Notes: generated by a model from the sequence alone, not told the origin. A stretch of DNA of 64,000 bases from Halomonas getboli (GCF_023094245.1 NZ_JALMEW010000006.1:1-64000); one strand, 5' to 3'; shown: positions 1 through 9,548, counted from the first letter of the stretch. A program made the numbers and translations.

Positions 1-126
1 TGTAGCTCGGCGCTTGTAGCTCGGCGCTTGTAGCTCGGCGCTTGTAGCTCGGCGCTTGTAGCTCGGCGCTTGTAGCTCGGCGCTTGTAGCTCGGCGCTTG
101 TAGCTCGGCGCTTGTAGCTCGGCGCT
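1..126. repeat. 14-bp tandem repeat array, 9 perfect copies
   Basis: The unit TGTAGCTCGGCGCT is repeated nine times without a mismatch, and the window opens inside the array, so it probably extends further left. The last base of the array is the first base of the fpr stop codon (126-128, read on the minus strand). The array therefore sits exactly at the 3' end of fpr. Perfect identity between copies suggests a recent expansion and a variable-number locus. Confidence 0.97.
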
Positions 127-902
127 TACTTCTCGACGAAGGCACGCTCGATGACGTAGTCGCCCGGCTCGCCGAGGCGCGGCGAGATGTTGAAGCCCAG
201 CTCGTCCAGCAGCGCGCTGGTCTCGTCGAGCATGGCCGGGCTGCCGCAGATCATGGCGCGGTCCTGCTTCGGGTCCAGCGGCGGCAGGCCGGTGTCCTCG
301 GCCAGCTTGCCACTGCGGATGTGGTCGGTCAGGCGGCCCATGGTGTGGAACTCCTCGCGGGTCACGGTCGGGTAGTAGACCAGCTTCTCGCTGATCTCCT
401 CGCCCAGGTACTCGTGGGCCGGCAGTTCCTTGGTGATGAAGTCGGCGTAAGCCAGCTCGCTGACGGTGCGCACGCCGTGGATCAGCACGATCTTCTCGAA
501 GCGCTCGTAGGCTTCCGGGTCCTGGATCAGGCTCATGAACGGTGCCAGGCCGGTACCGGTGGACAGCAGGTAGAGGTTGCGGCCCGGCAGCAGGTCGTCG
601 GTGACCAGGGTGCCGGTGGGCTTGCGGCTGACCATGATCTGGTCGCCGACCTTGAGGTGCTGCAGGCGCGAGGTCAGCGGGCCGTCCGGCACCTTGATGG
701 AGAAGAACTCCAGGTGATCCTCGTAGTTGGGGCTGGCCACGGAGTAGGCGCGCATCAGCGGCTTGCCGTCGACTTCCAGGCCGATCATCACGAACTGACC
801 GTTCTTGAAGCGCAGGCTGCGCTCGCGGGTGGTCTTGAAGCTGAACAGGGTGTCGTTCCAGTGATGGACGCTGAGGACTTCTTCGAGGGCGAACTTGCTC
901 AT
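126..902 (-). CDS. fpr: Ferredoxin/flavodoxin-NADP(+) reductase
   Basis: This 258-residue FAD enzyme transfers electrons between NADPH and ferredoxin or flavodoxin in the cytoplasm, supporting Fe-S repair and oxidative stress defence. The FAD-binding motif RAYSVASPN and the nucleotide-binding motif LLSTGTGLAPF are both visible. The C-terminus ends in ERAFVEK, typical of the short bacterial Fpr subclass. I chose the ATG at 902 because AGGAG lies about five bases upstream and the protein then begins MSKFALEEV. An in-frame start 12 codons earlier lacks such a site. It is divergent from a LysR gene that resembles FinR, the known activator of fpr in Pseudomonas. Length and motifs fit the family, so the call is secure. 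Confidence 0.95.
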   Translation of the reverse strand: MSKFALEEVLSVHHWNDTLFSFKTTRERSLRFKNGQFVMIGLEVDGKPLMRAYSVASPNYEDHLEFFSIKVPDGPLTSRLQHLKVGDQIMVSRKPTGTLVTDDLLPGRNLYLLSTGTGLAPFMSLIQDPEAYERFEKIVLIHGVRTVSELAYADFITKELPAHEYLGEEISEKLVYYPTVTREEFHTMGRLTDHIRSGKLAEDTGLPPLDPKQDRAMICGSPAMLDETSALLDELGFNISPRLGEPGDYVIERAFVEK

Positions 903-1022
903 GCCGGCTCCTGTGTCTCGTGGAGGCGCATATATCAAAAACTCATAATTGCGCCGACTGATCTTTGCAGAGAATTCTAAGAGATGGCAGGATATCTGTT
1001 AAATGGGTTGTATGGATAAAGC

Positions 1023-1041
1023 TTATCTATAATCCAGATAA
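1023..1041 (+). promoter_or_regulatory. Candidate LysR-type operator overlapping a TATAAT box
   Basis: TTATCT and AGATAA form a perfect inverted repeat with a 7-base spacer in the fpr-finR intergenic region. It contains the T-N11-A pattern usual for LysR-type regulators. A TATAAT hexamer (1028-1033) lies inside it, 30 bases before the finR start. Binding of FinR here could repress finR while activating fpr; that role is inference. Confidence 0.55.
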
Positions 1042-1062
1042 ATCGATTCGGAGTCCCGCCCC

Positions 1063-1989
1063 ATGCGCTATACCCTGCGCCAGCTCGAGGTGTTCGTGGC
1101 CGTGGCCCAGCACGAGAGCGTGTCCCATGCCGCCCGCGCCCTGGCGCTGTCCCAGTCGGCAGCCAGCACCGCCCTGGCCGAGCTCGAGCGCCAGTTCGAC
1201 TGCCGCCTGCTCGACCGCATCGGCAAGCGCCTCAAGCTCAACACCCTGGGCTTCCAGCTGCTGCCCAAGGCGGTGGCGCTGCTCGACCGTGCCGAGGAGG
1301 TCGAGGAGCTGCTGCGCGGCCAGCAGGGCATCGGCACCCTCGACGTGGGCGCCACCCTGACCATCGGCAACTACCTGGCCACGCTGCTGATCAGCGACTT
1401 CATGCAACAGCATCCGGGCAGCCGCATCCGCCTGCAGGTGCGCAACACCCGCACCATCATCGACGGCGTGCGCCATCACGAGCTGGACCTGGGGCTGATC
1501 GAGGGACAGTGCGAGGACGAGGAGGTGATCACCCAGCCCTGGGTGGAGGACGAGCTGGCGGTGTTCTGCGCCCCGGGCCATCCGCTGGCCGGCCAGGGTC
1601 CGGTGGAGCTCGACCGGCTGATGCGCGAGGACTGGATCATGCGCGAGGAGGGCTCCGGCACCCGGCTGACCCTGGAGCAGGCCGCTCGGCATCGGCGCGG
1701 GCGCTTCAACACCCTGCTCGAGCTGGAGCACACCGAGGGCATCAAGCGCGCCGTGGAGTCGGGGCTGGGCATCGGCTGCGTCTCGCGCCTGGCGCTGCGC
1801 GACGCCTTTCGCCGCGGCAGCCTGGTGCCGATCCCCACCCCCGACCTGGACCTGAGCCGTCAGTTCGCCTTCATCTGGCATCGCCACAAGTACCTGGCGC
1901 CCGGCATGCGCGAGTTCCTCAAGCTGTGCCGGCAGATGACCGAAGGCATTCGCTGCAGCGACCAGATCGACCTGCCCCACCATTCCTGA
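1063..1989 (+). CDS. finR: LysR-family regulator, FinR-like
   Basis: This 308-residue protein has an N-terminal winged helix-turn-helix (about residues 1-60, beginning MRYTLRQLEVFVAVAQHESV) and a C-terminal substrate-binding co-inducer domain (about 90-300). In Pseudomonas, FinR is encoded opposite fpr and activates it under superoxide or iron stress. The sequence here, with LSQSAAST in the recognition helix and GATLTIGNYLATLLI at the start of the effector domain, resembles that protein closely as I recall it. The divergent arrangement with fpr is also the same. A symmetrical LysR-type box lies just upstream. CysB-like or other LysR functions are less likely given the context. Confidence 0.82.
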   Translation: MRYTLRQLEVFVAVAQHESVSHAARALALSQSAASTALAELERQFDCRLLDRIGKRLKLNTLGFQLLPKAVALLDRAEEVEELLRGQQGIGTLDVGATLTIGNYLATLLISDFMQQHPGSRIRLQVRNTRTIIDGVRHHELDLGLIEGQCEDEEVITQPWVEDELAVFCAPGHPLAGQGPVELDRLMREDWIMREEGSGTRLTLEQAARHRRGRFNTLLELEHTEGIKRAVESGLGIGCVSRLALRDAFRRGSLVPIPTPDLDLSRQFAFIWHRHKYLAPGMREFLKLCRQMTEGIRCSDQIDLPHHS

Positions 1990-2009
1990 CGGCGGGGCAA
2001 GGCCTGCCG

Positions 2010-3863
2010 CTAGGCGGGTTCGCCCTGACGGAGACGGGCGTCCGGAAGCGCCGCGGTGGCGCCGTGCTGGCTCAGGGTGAAGCCGCCCACGGCCTCGGCC
2101 AGGCGATCGGCCTGCTCCTTGAGCCGCTCGGCGGCGGTGGTCGATTCCTCGACCAGGGCGGCGTTCTGCTGAGTCATGTTGTCCAGCTCCGAGACCGCCA
2201 CGTTGACCTGGCCGATGCCGTCGCTCTGCTCGCCGGTGGCGCTGGTGATCTCGCCCAGCACGTCGGCCACGCGGGTCACGCTCTGCACCAGCTCCTCCAT
2301 GGTCTCGCCGGCGGCCTGCACCTGGCGCTCGCCCTCTTCGGTGCGGGTCGCCGAGGTATCGATCAGCGCGCGGATCTGCTTGGCGGATTCGGCACTGCGG
2401 CTGGCCAGCTGGCGCACCTCGCCGGCTACCACGGCGAAGCCGCGGCCCTGCTCGCCGGCCCGGGCCGCCTCCACCGAGGCGTTGAGCGCCAGCAGATTGG
2501 TCTGGAAGGCGATGCTGTCCATCATCGCCACGATCTCGCCGATCTGGCGGGCGGAATCGGTGATGCCCTGCATGGTCTCGCGCACCTGGCCCATGGCCTC
2601 GCCGCCGCGGCGGGCGACCTCGCTGGCCGACTCCGCCAGCCCGCTGGCCTGGCGCGAGGCATCCGCGGTGTGCTCGACGGTGCCGGTGATCTCCTCCATC
2701 GAGGCCGAGGTCTGCTGCAGGCTGGAAGCGGCGTTCTCGGTGCGCCGCGACAGGTCCTGGCCGCCCTGGGCGATCTCGGTGGCCGCCACGTGCACGGACT
2801 CGCTGCTGTCGCGGATGGTCAGCATCACCGACTCCATGCGCGCCACGAAGCGGTTGAAGGCGTTGGCCAGCTGGGTGACCTCGTCGTTGCCCTCCTCGGG
2901 CAGGCGGCGGGTCAGGTCGGCGTGACCGCTGGCCACGTGCTCCATGGCGTCGCGGGTGGCCAGCAGGCGGCGGAAGGCGACCTTGAGCAGCAGGCCCAGC
3001 AGCAGGGCGGCGCCCAGCGCCACCAGCACCAGCACGATGGCCGAGGCGCTCATCATGCCGCGCAGCCCGGCGGTGGCCTCACGGTCGTCGAGGGCCACCA
3101 CCAGCTGCCAGTCGGTGCCGGCGATGGGACTGGCGAGCAGGCGCTTGTCGGCGTCGTCGAGGGTGACGTGCTCGGGCGTGTCGGCCTCGGCCAGCGCGGC
3201 GAGGGCGGCCGGATCGAGCTCGGGCGACAGGCTGTCGACCGGCTCGAGGCTCAGGGCCGGGTCGGGATGCGCCACCAGGGTGCCGTCGGCGGCGGCGAGG
3301 AAGGCCAGGCTGGAGGGCGTGGGCGCGATGCGGCCGACGATATCGGCGATGGCCGTGATCGCCACGTCGCCGCCGGCCACCGAGACCAGCTTGCCGTCGC
3401 GATAGAAGGGCGCGGCGAAGGTCACCACCAGCCCGTCGGAGGTGGCATCCTCGTAGGGCGCGGTGACCACGACGTGACCGGCCGCCACGGCCTGCTTGTA
3501 CCAGGGGCGCTGGCGCGGATCGTAGCCCTCCGGCGTGTCGCTGGCCGAGAACACCACGCCGCCCTCGGTATCGGCCAGGTAGGTATTGATGAAGTCGCCG
3601 GACACGCGCAGCTGCTCCAGCGCCGGCAGCGGGGCGTCGCTGGTCGCCACGGCATCCAGCGCCTCGAGCATGCCGCTGCGGGCGTCGACCCACTCCTCGA
3701 TGGCCTGGGCGTTGCCCTCGGCGACGGCCCGCAGGTTCTGGGCGATCTGGTCGTCATTGTGGGAACGGACGGTGAAGTAGCTCGTCGCGCCGTTGATGAT
3801 CAACGCCGCGGCGATCACCGCCAGGGCGGCGATCAGGATGCGCATTCGCAGGGAAGTCAGCAT
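2010..3863 (-). CDS. Methyl-accepting chemotaxis protein with dCache sensor domain
   Basis: This 617-residue chemoreceptor has a first membrane helix at about 8-28, a periplasmic double-Cache domain (about 30-270), a second membrane helix (272-294), a HAMP domain and a cytoplasmic signalling hairpin. The hairpin tip reads [20 protein letters not shown], the near-invariant CheA/CheW contact. The Cache domain contains RPWY (119-122), then PYEDA and GGDVAI. This arrangement resembles the amino-acid-binding dCache_1AA motif, so amino acids are a reasonable ligand guess (inference). No C-terminal NWETF-like CheR tether is present. I chose the ATG at 3863 because it starts just before the first membrane helix and has GAGAG upstream. 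A FliA-type promoter lies about 70 bases upstream, so it is co-regulated with late flagellar genes. Confidence 0.93.
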   Translation of the reverse strand: MLTSLRMRILIAALAVIAAALIINGATSYFTVRSHNDDQIAQNLRAVAEGNAQAIEEWVDARSGMLEALDAVATSDAPLPALEQLRVSGDFINTYLADTEGGVVFSASDTPEGYDPRQRPWYKQAVAAGHVVVTAPYEDATSDGLVVTFAAPFYRDGKLVSVAGGDVAITAIADIVGRIAPTPSSLAFLAAADGTLVAHPDPALSLEPVDSLSPELDPAALAALAEADTPEHVTLDDADKRLLASPIAGTDWQLVVALDDREATAGLRGMMSASAIVLVLVALGAALLLGLLLKVAFRRLLATRDAMEHVASGHADLTRRLPEEGNDEVTQLANAFNRFVARMESVMLTIRDSSESVHVAATEIAQGGQDLSRRTENAASSLQQTSASMEEITGTVEHTADASRQASGLAESASEVARRGGEAMGQVRETMQGITDSARQIGEIVAMMDSIAFQTNLLALNASVEAARAGEQGRGFAVVAGEVRQLASRSAESAKQIRALIDTSATRTEEGERQVQAAGETMEELVQSVTRVADVLGEITSATGEQSDGIGQVNVAVSELDNMTQQNAALVEESTTAAERLKEQADRLAEAVGGFTLSQHGATAALPDARLRQGEPA

Positions 3864-3931
3864 GGTCACTCTCGTGAATGGGGAGTTGGTCTTGTGTCGA
3901 CCCGCGGGTGCCAGGGGCCGGCTGACCCCGG

Positions 3932-3958
3932 CTATCGGCCGCGGCGGGCGAGACTTGA
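3932..3958 (-). promoter_or_regulatory. FliA (sigma-28) promoter for the dCache chemoreceptor
   Basis: On the minus strand the site reads TCAAGTCT, 11 bases, then GCCGATAG. This compares with the sigma-28 consensus TAAAGTTT-N11-GCCGATAA. Spacing is exact and the -10 element matches 7 of 8. Transcription would start about 60 bases before the receptor ATG. Confidence 0.85.
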
Positions 3959-3981
3959 GCCTTGCCCGCCCCCGCCCGAAT

Positions 3982-4000
3982 CGCCCTTTCAAGAAGGGCG
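3982..4000 (+). other. Small perfect hairpin upstream of the ftsZ-like gene
   Basis: CGCCCTT, a 5-base loop and AAGGGCG form a perfect 7-bp stem, 60 bases before the ftsZ-like start and inside the shared intergenic region. It could be an operator or a leader hairpin. Nothing in the sequence decides which. Confidence 0.4.
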
Positions 4001-4059
4001 CCCCTTGGCCGATGATGGGAGGAGCACACGACCCTTCTCCCAACCCCGTGACAGGACGC

Positions 4060-5175
4060 ATGAGCGACCCATATCTTCCCCAGGAGTATCCCGCCTCCCT
4101 CAAGGTGGTCGGCATCGGCGGCGGAGGCGGCAACGCCATCCACCACCTGCGCGACACCGCCTCCCTCGAGGGCATCGACGCCATCGCCGTGAACACCGAC
4201 CGTCAGGCCCTCGACGCCCTGCCCCAGTCCATGGCGCTGGCGATCGGCGGCGCCACCACCCGCGGCCTGGGCGCCGGCGCCGATCCCGCGGCCGGCCGGC
4301 GAGCGGCGGAAGAGAGCCGCGACGCCCTCCAGGCGCGGCTGGCCGGCTCGGACCTGCTGTTCCTGATGGCCGGCCTGGGCGGCGGCACCGGCAGCGGCGC
4401 CACGCCGGTGATCGCCGAACTGGCCCGCGAGATGGGGCTGCTGACCGTGGCCGTGGTGACCCGCCCGTTCGACTTCGAGGGGCAGCGGCGCCGGCAGGCC
4501 GCCGACGAGGCCATCGCGGCGCTCGACGGCCGGGTCGACTGCCTGGTGGTGGTGCCCAACGAGCGGCTGCTGCCGACCCTCGGCCACGGCGCCTCGATGA
4601 TGCGCGCCTTCGCCGCCGTCAACGACGTGCTGCGCGAGGCGGTGACCGGCATCGCCGAGGTCATCACCCGGCCGGGGCTGATCAACATCGACTTCGCCGA
4701 CGTGGCCGCGGTGATGCGCCGGCCCGGCCGGGCGCGCATCGGCACCGGCGAGGGCACGGGCGAGGATCGCGCCGGGGCGGCGATCCGCGCGGCCCTGGAG
4801 CATCCGCTGCTGGAGGCCACCGACCTGGTCGAGGCCGCCGGCGTGCTGGTCAGCATCACCGCCGGCGCGGACCTGAGCCTGGCCGACTTCGATGAGGTCG
4901 GGCGACAGGTGGCCGAGCTGGCCGGCGAGGATGCCATGCGGGTGGTCGGCACCGCCTTCGATCCCGACATGGCGGGCCGACTGCGGGTCTCGCTGATCGC
5001 CACCGGGCTGGGGGTCGCGCAGACGACGCCGTCCCGGCCGTCGCGCCAGGCCCGAGCCGGCGCCGAGCCGCGCCCGGCGCCGTCGTCATCCAGGGGCACC
5101 GAGCGGAGGGAAAGTGCGGAGCCGGAGGAGCTGCTGGATCTCGACGACTTCCTGAACCGGCTCAAGCGGCGCTGA
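4060..5175 (+). CDS. FtsZ-family (tubulin-like) GTPase, probable second FtsZ
   Basis: This 371-residue protein is a complete FtsZ homolog. It has the glycine-rich N-terminal loop (IGGGGGN, about 19-25), the tubulin signature GGGTGSG (107-113) and the T7 synergy loop NIDFAD (209-214) carrying the catalytic aspartate. A variable linker leads to a C-terminal peptide, [14 protein letters not shown], that resembles the tail binding FtsA and ZipA. It should bind and hydrolyse GTP. It is not in a division-and-cell-wall cluster. It lies between a chemoreceptor and a c-di-GMP protein, and the segment after T7 ([12 protein letters not shown]) differs from the usual MSEMG-type sequence of FtsZ. I infer a paralog of the main ftsZ. 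AGGA precedes the chosen ATG by four bases. Confidence 0.85.
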   Translation: MSDPYLPQEYPASLKVVGIGGGGGNAIHHLRDTASLEGIDAIAVNTDRQALDALPQSMALAIGGATTRGLGAGADPAAGRRAAEESRDALQARLAGSDLLFLMAGLGGGTGSGATPVIAELAREMGLLTVAVVTRPFDFEGQRRRQAADEAIAALDGRVDCLVVVPNERLLPTLGHGASMMRAFAAVNDVLREAVTGIAEVITRPGLINIDFADVAAVMRRPGRARIGTGEGTGEDRAGAAIRAALEHPLLEATDLVEAAGVLVSITAGADLSLADFDEVGRQVAELAGEDAMRVVGTAFDPDMAGRLRVSLIATGLGVAQTTPSRPSRQARAGAEPRPAPSSSRGTERRESAEPEELLDLDDFLNRLKRR

Positions 5176-5186
5176 CGCCTGGCGAC

Positions 5187-5211
5187 GCCGGGGGCTAGGC
5201 CGAGCCCCGGC
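5187..5211. terminator. GC-rich hairpin between convergent genes
   Basis: GCCGGGGGCT pairs with AGCCCCGGC (one bulged G) around a 6-base loop, between the end of the ftsZ-like gene and the end of the CBS/GGDEF/EAL gene, whose stop codon it overlaps. No clear T-run follows on either strand, so it is a weak or Rho-assisted terminator candidate. Confidence 0.4.
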
Positions 5212-7717
5212 TCAGATAGCGCTCGCGAAAGGTGTCCGCCGGCACCGGCCGGCCGGTGAGAAAGCCCTGGATCAGGGTCACGTGATAGGCCGCCAGCGCC
5301 GCGAGCTGGGCCTCGGTCTCCACGCCTTCGGCCACCACCCGCAGGCCGAGCTCACGAGCCAGCCCCGTCACCGCGGCGAGGATGGCGCCGCTGCCGCGGG
5401 ACTCGCCCAGGCCGCGGATGAAGGAGCGGTCGATCTTCAGCGTCGTCACCGGCAGCTCCTGCAGGTAGCTCAGCGAGGAGTAGCCGGTGCCGAAGTCGTC
5501 GATGGCGATCATGCAGCCCAGCTCGCGCAGCCCCGAGAGGGTGGCCACGGCCTGCTGGTGCTGGTCGAGCAGGGTGCTCTCGGTGAGCTCGAAGCCGATC
5601 TGCCCCGGCGGCAGATCGTGCTGTGCATAGAGCCGACGCACCTCGGCGACCAGGTCGGCCTGCCAGAACTGGCGCGCCGAGAGATTGATCGCCACCCGCG
5701 GCGGCGACAGGCCGGCGTCCCGCCAGGCCCTGAGCTGGCCGGCCACCAGACGCATCAGCCGCCGCCCCAGCGGCAGGATCAAGCCGGAGCGCTCGGCCAG
5801 CGGAATGAACTCGCCCGGCGAGACCTCGCCCAGCCCCGGCGCGCGCCAGCGCAGCAGCGCCTCGGCCCCCTGCACCTCGCCGCTGTCGCGGTCGATCAAC
5901 GGCTGATAGTGAACGGACAGCCCATCACCGGTCTCGGCGGTGTTGCGCAGCGCCGTCTCCAGCGCCAGGTGATGATGATCCTCGATAGCCATCTCGGCGC
6001 GGTAGAGCCGATAGGTGTTGCGCCCCTCCTGCTTGGCCCGGTACATGGCCGCGTCTGCCCGCTGCACCAGACGCTCGGGCGTGTCGCCGTCGTCGGGATA
6101 GAGGCTGATCCCCAGACTGCAGCCGACCCGGAAGCGATGCGTGCCCAGCTCGAAGGGCGCGCTGGCCGCCTCGAGCAGCCGGCGCGCCACTCGGGTGGCC
6201 TCGTCGATCTCCTGCACCTCGGGCAGCAGCACGATGAACTCGTCGCCGCCCAGCCGCGCCAGGGTGTCATCCTCGCGCAGGTGATGCTGCAGGCGCTCGG
6301 TGAGCCGCACCAGCAGCTCGTCGCCCACGGCGTGGCCCAGCGAGTCGTTGACCTGCTTGAAGTGATCCAGGTCGAGAAACAGCACCGCCAGGCGGCGCTG
6401 CTGGCGATGGGCGTGGCGGATCGCCAGCGACAGCCGGTCGTCGAGCAGGCGCCGATTGGGCAGGCCGGTGAGCGGATCGTAGTAGGCCAGGTGGCGCACC
6501 CGCTCCTCGTTCTCGCGGATATGGGTGATGTCGGTGAACAGCGCCGCGTAGTGGCTGACCTCGCCGCGCTCGTCGCGGATCGCCGAGATGGTCAGCAGCT
6601 CCAGGTAGAGCTCGCCGCTCTTGCGGCGATTCCAGATCTCGCCGCGCCAGAAGCCGTCCGCCTGCAGCGTGTCCCACATGTCGCGATAGAAGGCCGCGTC
6701 GTGACGGCCGGAAGACAGCACCGCCGGCGTATGGCCGGCCACCTCCTCCAGCGAGTAGCCGGTCATGCGGGTAAAGGCCGGATTGACGAAGCGGATGCGC
6801 GTCTGCGGATCGGTGATGATGATGCCCTCCAGCGAGGCATCGATGACCCGCTCGGCCAGCTGCAGGCTCTCTCGCGACTCGGCCAGCGCCTGGTCGCGCG
6901 CCTGCAGCGCCTCGCGCAGGTCCTCCAGGTAGCCGTGCTCGGCACCGACGATCAGGTCCTGAAAGCCGAGCAGCCCGATCACCCGGCCCGCCTCGTCGAG
7001 CACCGCCAGATGACGCACGCCCTCGTCGACCAGCGTCTCCCGGGCGCGGATCAGGGGCTCGTCGGCGCCGATGGTCAGCAGCGGGCGGCTGGCCAGCTCG
7101 CCCACGCTACGCGAGCCCGGATGACGGGCGACGAAACGCACCAGATCACGCTCGGTGAGGATGCCCAGCGGCCGCGCGTCGTCTGCCACCACGGCGGCCT
7201 CCAGGCCGGCGTCGCGCATCCGCCGCGCCGCCTCGGCCAGCCCTAGCGCGCCCGGCAGCACCAGCGGCGAGCGGCGCATGGCGCCCTTCACCTCGCGCAG
7301 CCGCAGATAGGGCTCGAGGCCCTGATTCAGCGCCACGTCGCTCTGCGACACCATGCCCAGCGGATGCTCGTCGTCGTCCACCACCAGCAGGTGGCGATAG
7401 CCCAGCCGGGCGAAGCGCGCGGCGACCTCGCCCACCGGCGCACTCCGGCCGACGGTGACCACCGGCCGGCTCATCACCTCACCGACCGGGCGGCGCAGCG
7501 CTTCAGGATCGGCGAAATCGAGGGCCAGGCTGTCGCGCTCGGTCCAGATGCCCAGGGGCCGTCCCGCCTCGACCACCAGGATCGCGCTACAGTGACGCTG
7601 GCCCATGCGCGTGGCGGCCTCGCACAGCGGCGTGTCGGGCCCGCAACTCAGAAGGCCGGTGCGCATGATCCGATCGACGGGAAGCGCGTGGGTATCGAGC
7701 AGCTGGTCCGGGTCCAT
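5195..7717 (-). CDS. Four-CBS / PAS / GGDEF / EAL c-di-GMP signalling protein
   Basis: This 840-residue cytoplasmic protein starts with two CBS pairs (about 10-130 and 140-258), which usually bind adenine nucleotides. A short coiled linker, a PAS domain (about 285-400), a diguanylate cyclase domain and a c-di-GMP phosphodiesterase domain follow. The cyclase motif GGDEF (490-494) is intact and has an RxxD product-inhibition site (REDD, 481-484) at the canonical spacing. The phosphodiesterase keeps EAL (619-621) and DDFGTG (740-745). Both activities are therefore possible, and the CBS array may tie them to cell energy charge (inference). No membrane segments are seen. The gene stands alone and converges on the ftsZ-like gene. 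The ribosome binding site is weak. Confidence 0.93.
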   Translation of the reverse strand: MDPDQLLDTHALPVDRIMRTGLLSCGPDTPLCEAATRMGQRHCSAILVVEAGRPLGIWTERDSLALDFADPEALRRPVGEVMSRPVVTVGRSAPVGEVAARFARLGYRHLLVVDDDEHPLGMVSQSDVALNQGLEPYLRLREVKGAMRRSPLVLPGALGLAEAARRMRDAGLEAAVVADDARPLGILTERDLVRFVARHPGSRSVGELASRPLLTIGADEPLIRARETLVDEGVRHLAVLDEAGRVIGLLGFQDLIVGAEHGYLEDLREALQARDQALAESRESLQLAERVIDASLEGIIITDPQTRIRFVNPAFTRMTGYSLEEVAGHTPAVLSSGRHDAAFYRDMWDTLQADGFWRGEIWNRRKSGELYLELLTISAIRDERGEVSHYAALFTDITHIRENEERVRHLAYYDPLTGLPNRRLLDDRLSLAIRHAHRQQRRLAVLFLDLDHFKQVNDSLGHAVGDELLVRLTERLQHHLREDDTLARLGGDEFIVLLPEVQEIDEATRVARRLLEAASAPFELGTHRFRVGCSLGISLYPDDGDTPERLVQRADAAMYRAKQEGRNTYRLYRAEMAIEDHHHLALETALRNTAETGDGLSVHYQPLIDRDSGEVQGAEALLRWRAPGLGEVSPGEFIPLAERSGLILPLGRRLMRLVAGQLRAWRDAGLSPPRVAINLSARQFWQADLVAEVRRLYAQHDLPPGQIGFELTESTLLDQHQQAVATLSGLRELGCMIAIDDFGTGYSSLSYLQELPVTTLKIDRSFIRGLGESRGSGAILAAVTGLARELGLRVVAEGVETEAQLAALAAYHVTLIQGFLTGRPVPADTFRERYLSRGSA

Positions 7718-7892
7718 TTGATCACCGTATCAAGACAAACCCGACACTCTAGCGAACCCCATGGCGGCGGTGAAAGGCCGGTCCGGCCTCCCGTTGACGA
7801 CGATCAATGAACAGGCCGTTGCCCGGCTGGCGCCTGGCCTGGCCCTTCAGTGCCGCCGGCAGGTGGGCGATATCCATGGCGAAACTGTGTCC

Positions 7893-9548
7893 TCAGGCCG
7901 GCAGGGCCTCCAGCGCATGTGGTTCATGGGCCTCGCAGGACGCCGTCTCTTCCGTGGCACGTGCTTCGGGCGCGGGTATCGCCTCCTCCGCCATGGCCAG
8001 GGTGAAGCCGGCGGTGAAGGTCCGCATGCGCTCGGCCTCCTCCTCCAGCGCCGTGGCGGTCCGCTCGGCGCGCTCGACCATGTCACGGTTGCGCTGGGTC
8101 ACGCCGCCCATCTGGTGCATCGCCTGGTTGACCTGCTCAAGGCCACGCTGCTGCTCGGCGGAGGCATGGGCGATCTGCTCGATGCGCTCGCCGACCCCCT
8201 GGATGGCGGCGACAATGCCGGCCATGTCCTCGCCGGCGCGCCGCGACAGGCCGTTACCGCGCTCCACGCTGCTGTGCGAGGCCTCGATCAGGGTACGGAT
8301 CTCGCGGGCGGCATCCGCCGAGCGCGAGGCCAGCGAACGCACCTCGCCGGCCACCACAGCGAAGCCGCGGCCGTGCTCGCCGGCCCGTGCCGCCTCCACC
8401 GAGGCGTTGAGCGCCAGCAGATTGGTCTGGAAGGCGATGTCGTCGATCAGCCCGACGATCTCGCCGATCCGGCGCGAGCGGGTGTGGATCTCGTCCATGG
8501 TGGCGACGAAGTCGGTCACCACCTCGCGGCCCTGACGGGCCCGCCCGGTGGCCTGCTCGGCCAGCGCGTTGGCCTCGCCCACATGGGCGGTGTTGTCGGC
8601 CACCGAGGCGGTCATCTCGTCGAGGCTCGCCGCGGTCTGCTCCAGGGACGCGGCCTGCTGGCGGGTCCGGGCCGCCAGTTCCTGGTTGCCCTCGCTCATG
8701 CCGGCGGCGCCGTCCAGCACCCGATCGCTGCCGTGGCGCACCCGCGCCACGGTGGTGGCCAGCGCCCGGCGCATGCCGTCGAGCTCGCGATACAGCCGGC
8801 CGATCTCGCTGTCGCTGCGCGACGTGACCGGCGTGGCCAGGTCGCCGTCGGCGATGCGCCGGAAGTGCTCGATCATCCGCGACAGCGGCCGCAGCACGTT
8901 GGCACGCACGCCCCAGATCACCGCCAGCACGATGGCCAGGGCACCGCCCAGCGCGGCCAGCAGCGCCAGGTTGAGCCAGCCGGTCACCTGCGAGAAGCGC
9001 TCGGCCAGCCCATCGCCGCGCTCGGCCGAGGCAACGAAGAAGGCATCGGCGCTCTCCATGAAGGCCTGGCTCATGCCGCTGACCCGGGACTGGCCGGAGT
9101 CATAGCCGGCCGCGTCGCCCTCCTGCAGCAGCATCAGCTGCAGCGACAGCCCGGTGCTGAACAGCGACTGGAAGCGCGTGGCCAGCGCCTCCCGGGCCGC
9201 CTGCTGCGGCTCGGCCACCGGCAACGCCTGGAAACGCTCGAAGGCCGCCCTGGCCTCGGCCATGTCGGCCTCGGCCTGCTCGAGGATCGGCCCCGGACGA
9301 TCGAAGGAGGGCACCCGCACCAGATGAGCGGCGCGATCCATCGCCACCTGGGCGCGCAGGGTGGCGATATAGGCGCGATTCAGCGCCCGGGACTGGGCCA
9401 CCTGCACCTGGCGCAGGGTATCGAAGGCGCTGCGGCCATGATGGTTGGCATAGAGGCCGAGGGCGCCGGTGCCGAGGATGATCGCGGTGAAGGCGACCAG
9501 CACCAGGAACCAGCTGAAGCGGATGGTCATTCGATCGAGGAAGCGCAT
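7893..9548 (-). CDS. Methyl-accepting chemotaxis protein with four-helix-bundle sensor
   Basis: This 551-residue receptor has a membrane helix near the N-terminus (about 12-34) and an all-helical periplasmic region (about 35-190) of the Tar/4HB type. A second membrane helix (about 191-213), a HAMP domain and the signalling hairpin follow. The tip is [20 protein letters not shown], as in the other receptor of this window. The periplasmic helices are rich in Arg, Gln and Ala and give no ligand clue. The C-terminus is acidic ([14 protein letters not shown]) and lacks a CheR-binding pentapeptide. The upstream region has no convincing sigma-28 site, unlike the neighbouring receptor. Confidence 0.92.
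   Translation of the reverse strand: MRFLDRMTIRFSWFLVLVAFTAIILGTGALGLYANHHGRSAFDTLRQVQVAQSRALNRAYIATLRAQVAMDRAAHLVRVPSFDRPGPILEQAEADMAEARAAFERFQALPVAEPQQAAREALATRFQSLFSTGLSLQLMLLQEGDAAGYDSGQSRVSGMSQAFMESADAFFVASAERGDGLAERFSQVTGWLNLALLAALGGALAIVLAVIWGVRANVLRPLSRMIEHFRRIADGDLATPVTSRSDSEIGRLYRELDGMRRALATTVARVRHGSDRVLDGAAGMSEGNQELAARTRQQAASLEQTAASLDEMTASVADNTAHVGEANALAEQATGRARQGREVVTDFVATMDEIHTRSRRIGEIVGLIDDIAFQTNLLALNASVEAARAGEHGRGFAVVAGEVRSLASRSADAAREIRTLIEASHSSVERGNGLSRRAGEDMAGIVAAIQGVGERIEQIAHASAEQQRGLEQVNQAMHQMGGVTQRNRDMVERAERTATALEEEAERMRTFTAGFTLAMAEEAIPAPEARATEETASCEAHEPHALEALPA

Noticed and set aside
1509..4895. Very long plus-strand open frame (over 1100 codons)
   Set aside because: It runs antisense to the chemoreceptor and out of frame through finR and the ftsZ-like gene, has extreme Gly/Ala/Arg composition and no recognisable domain; it is a product of high GC content.
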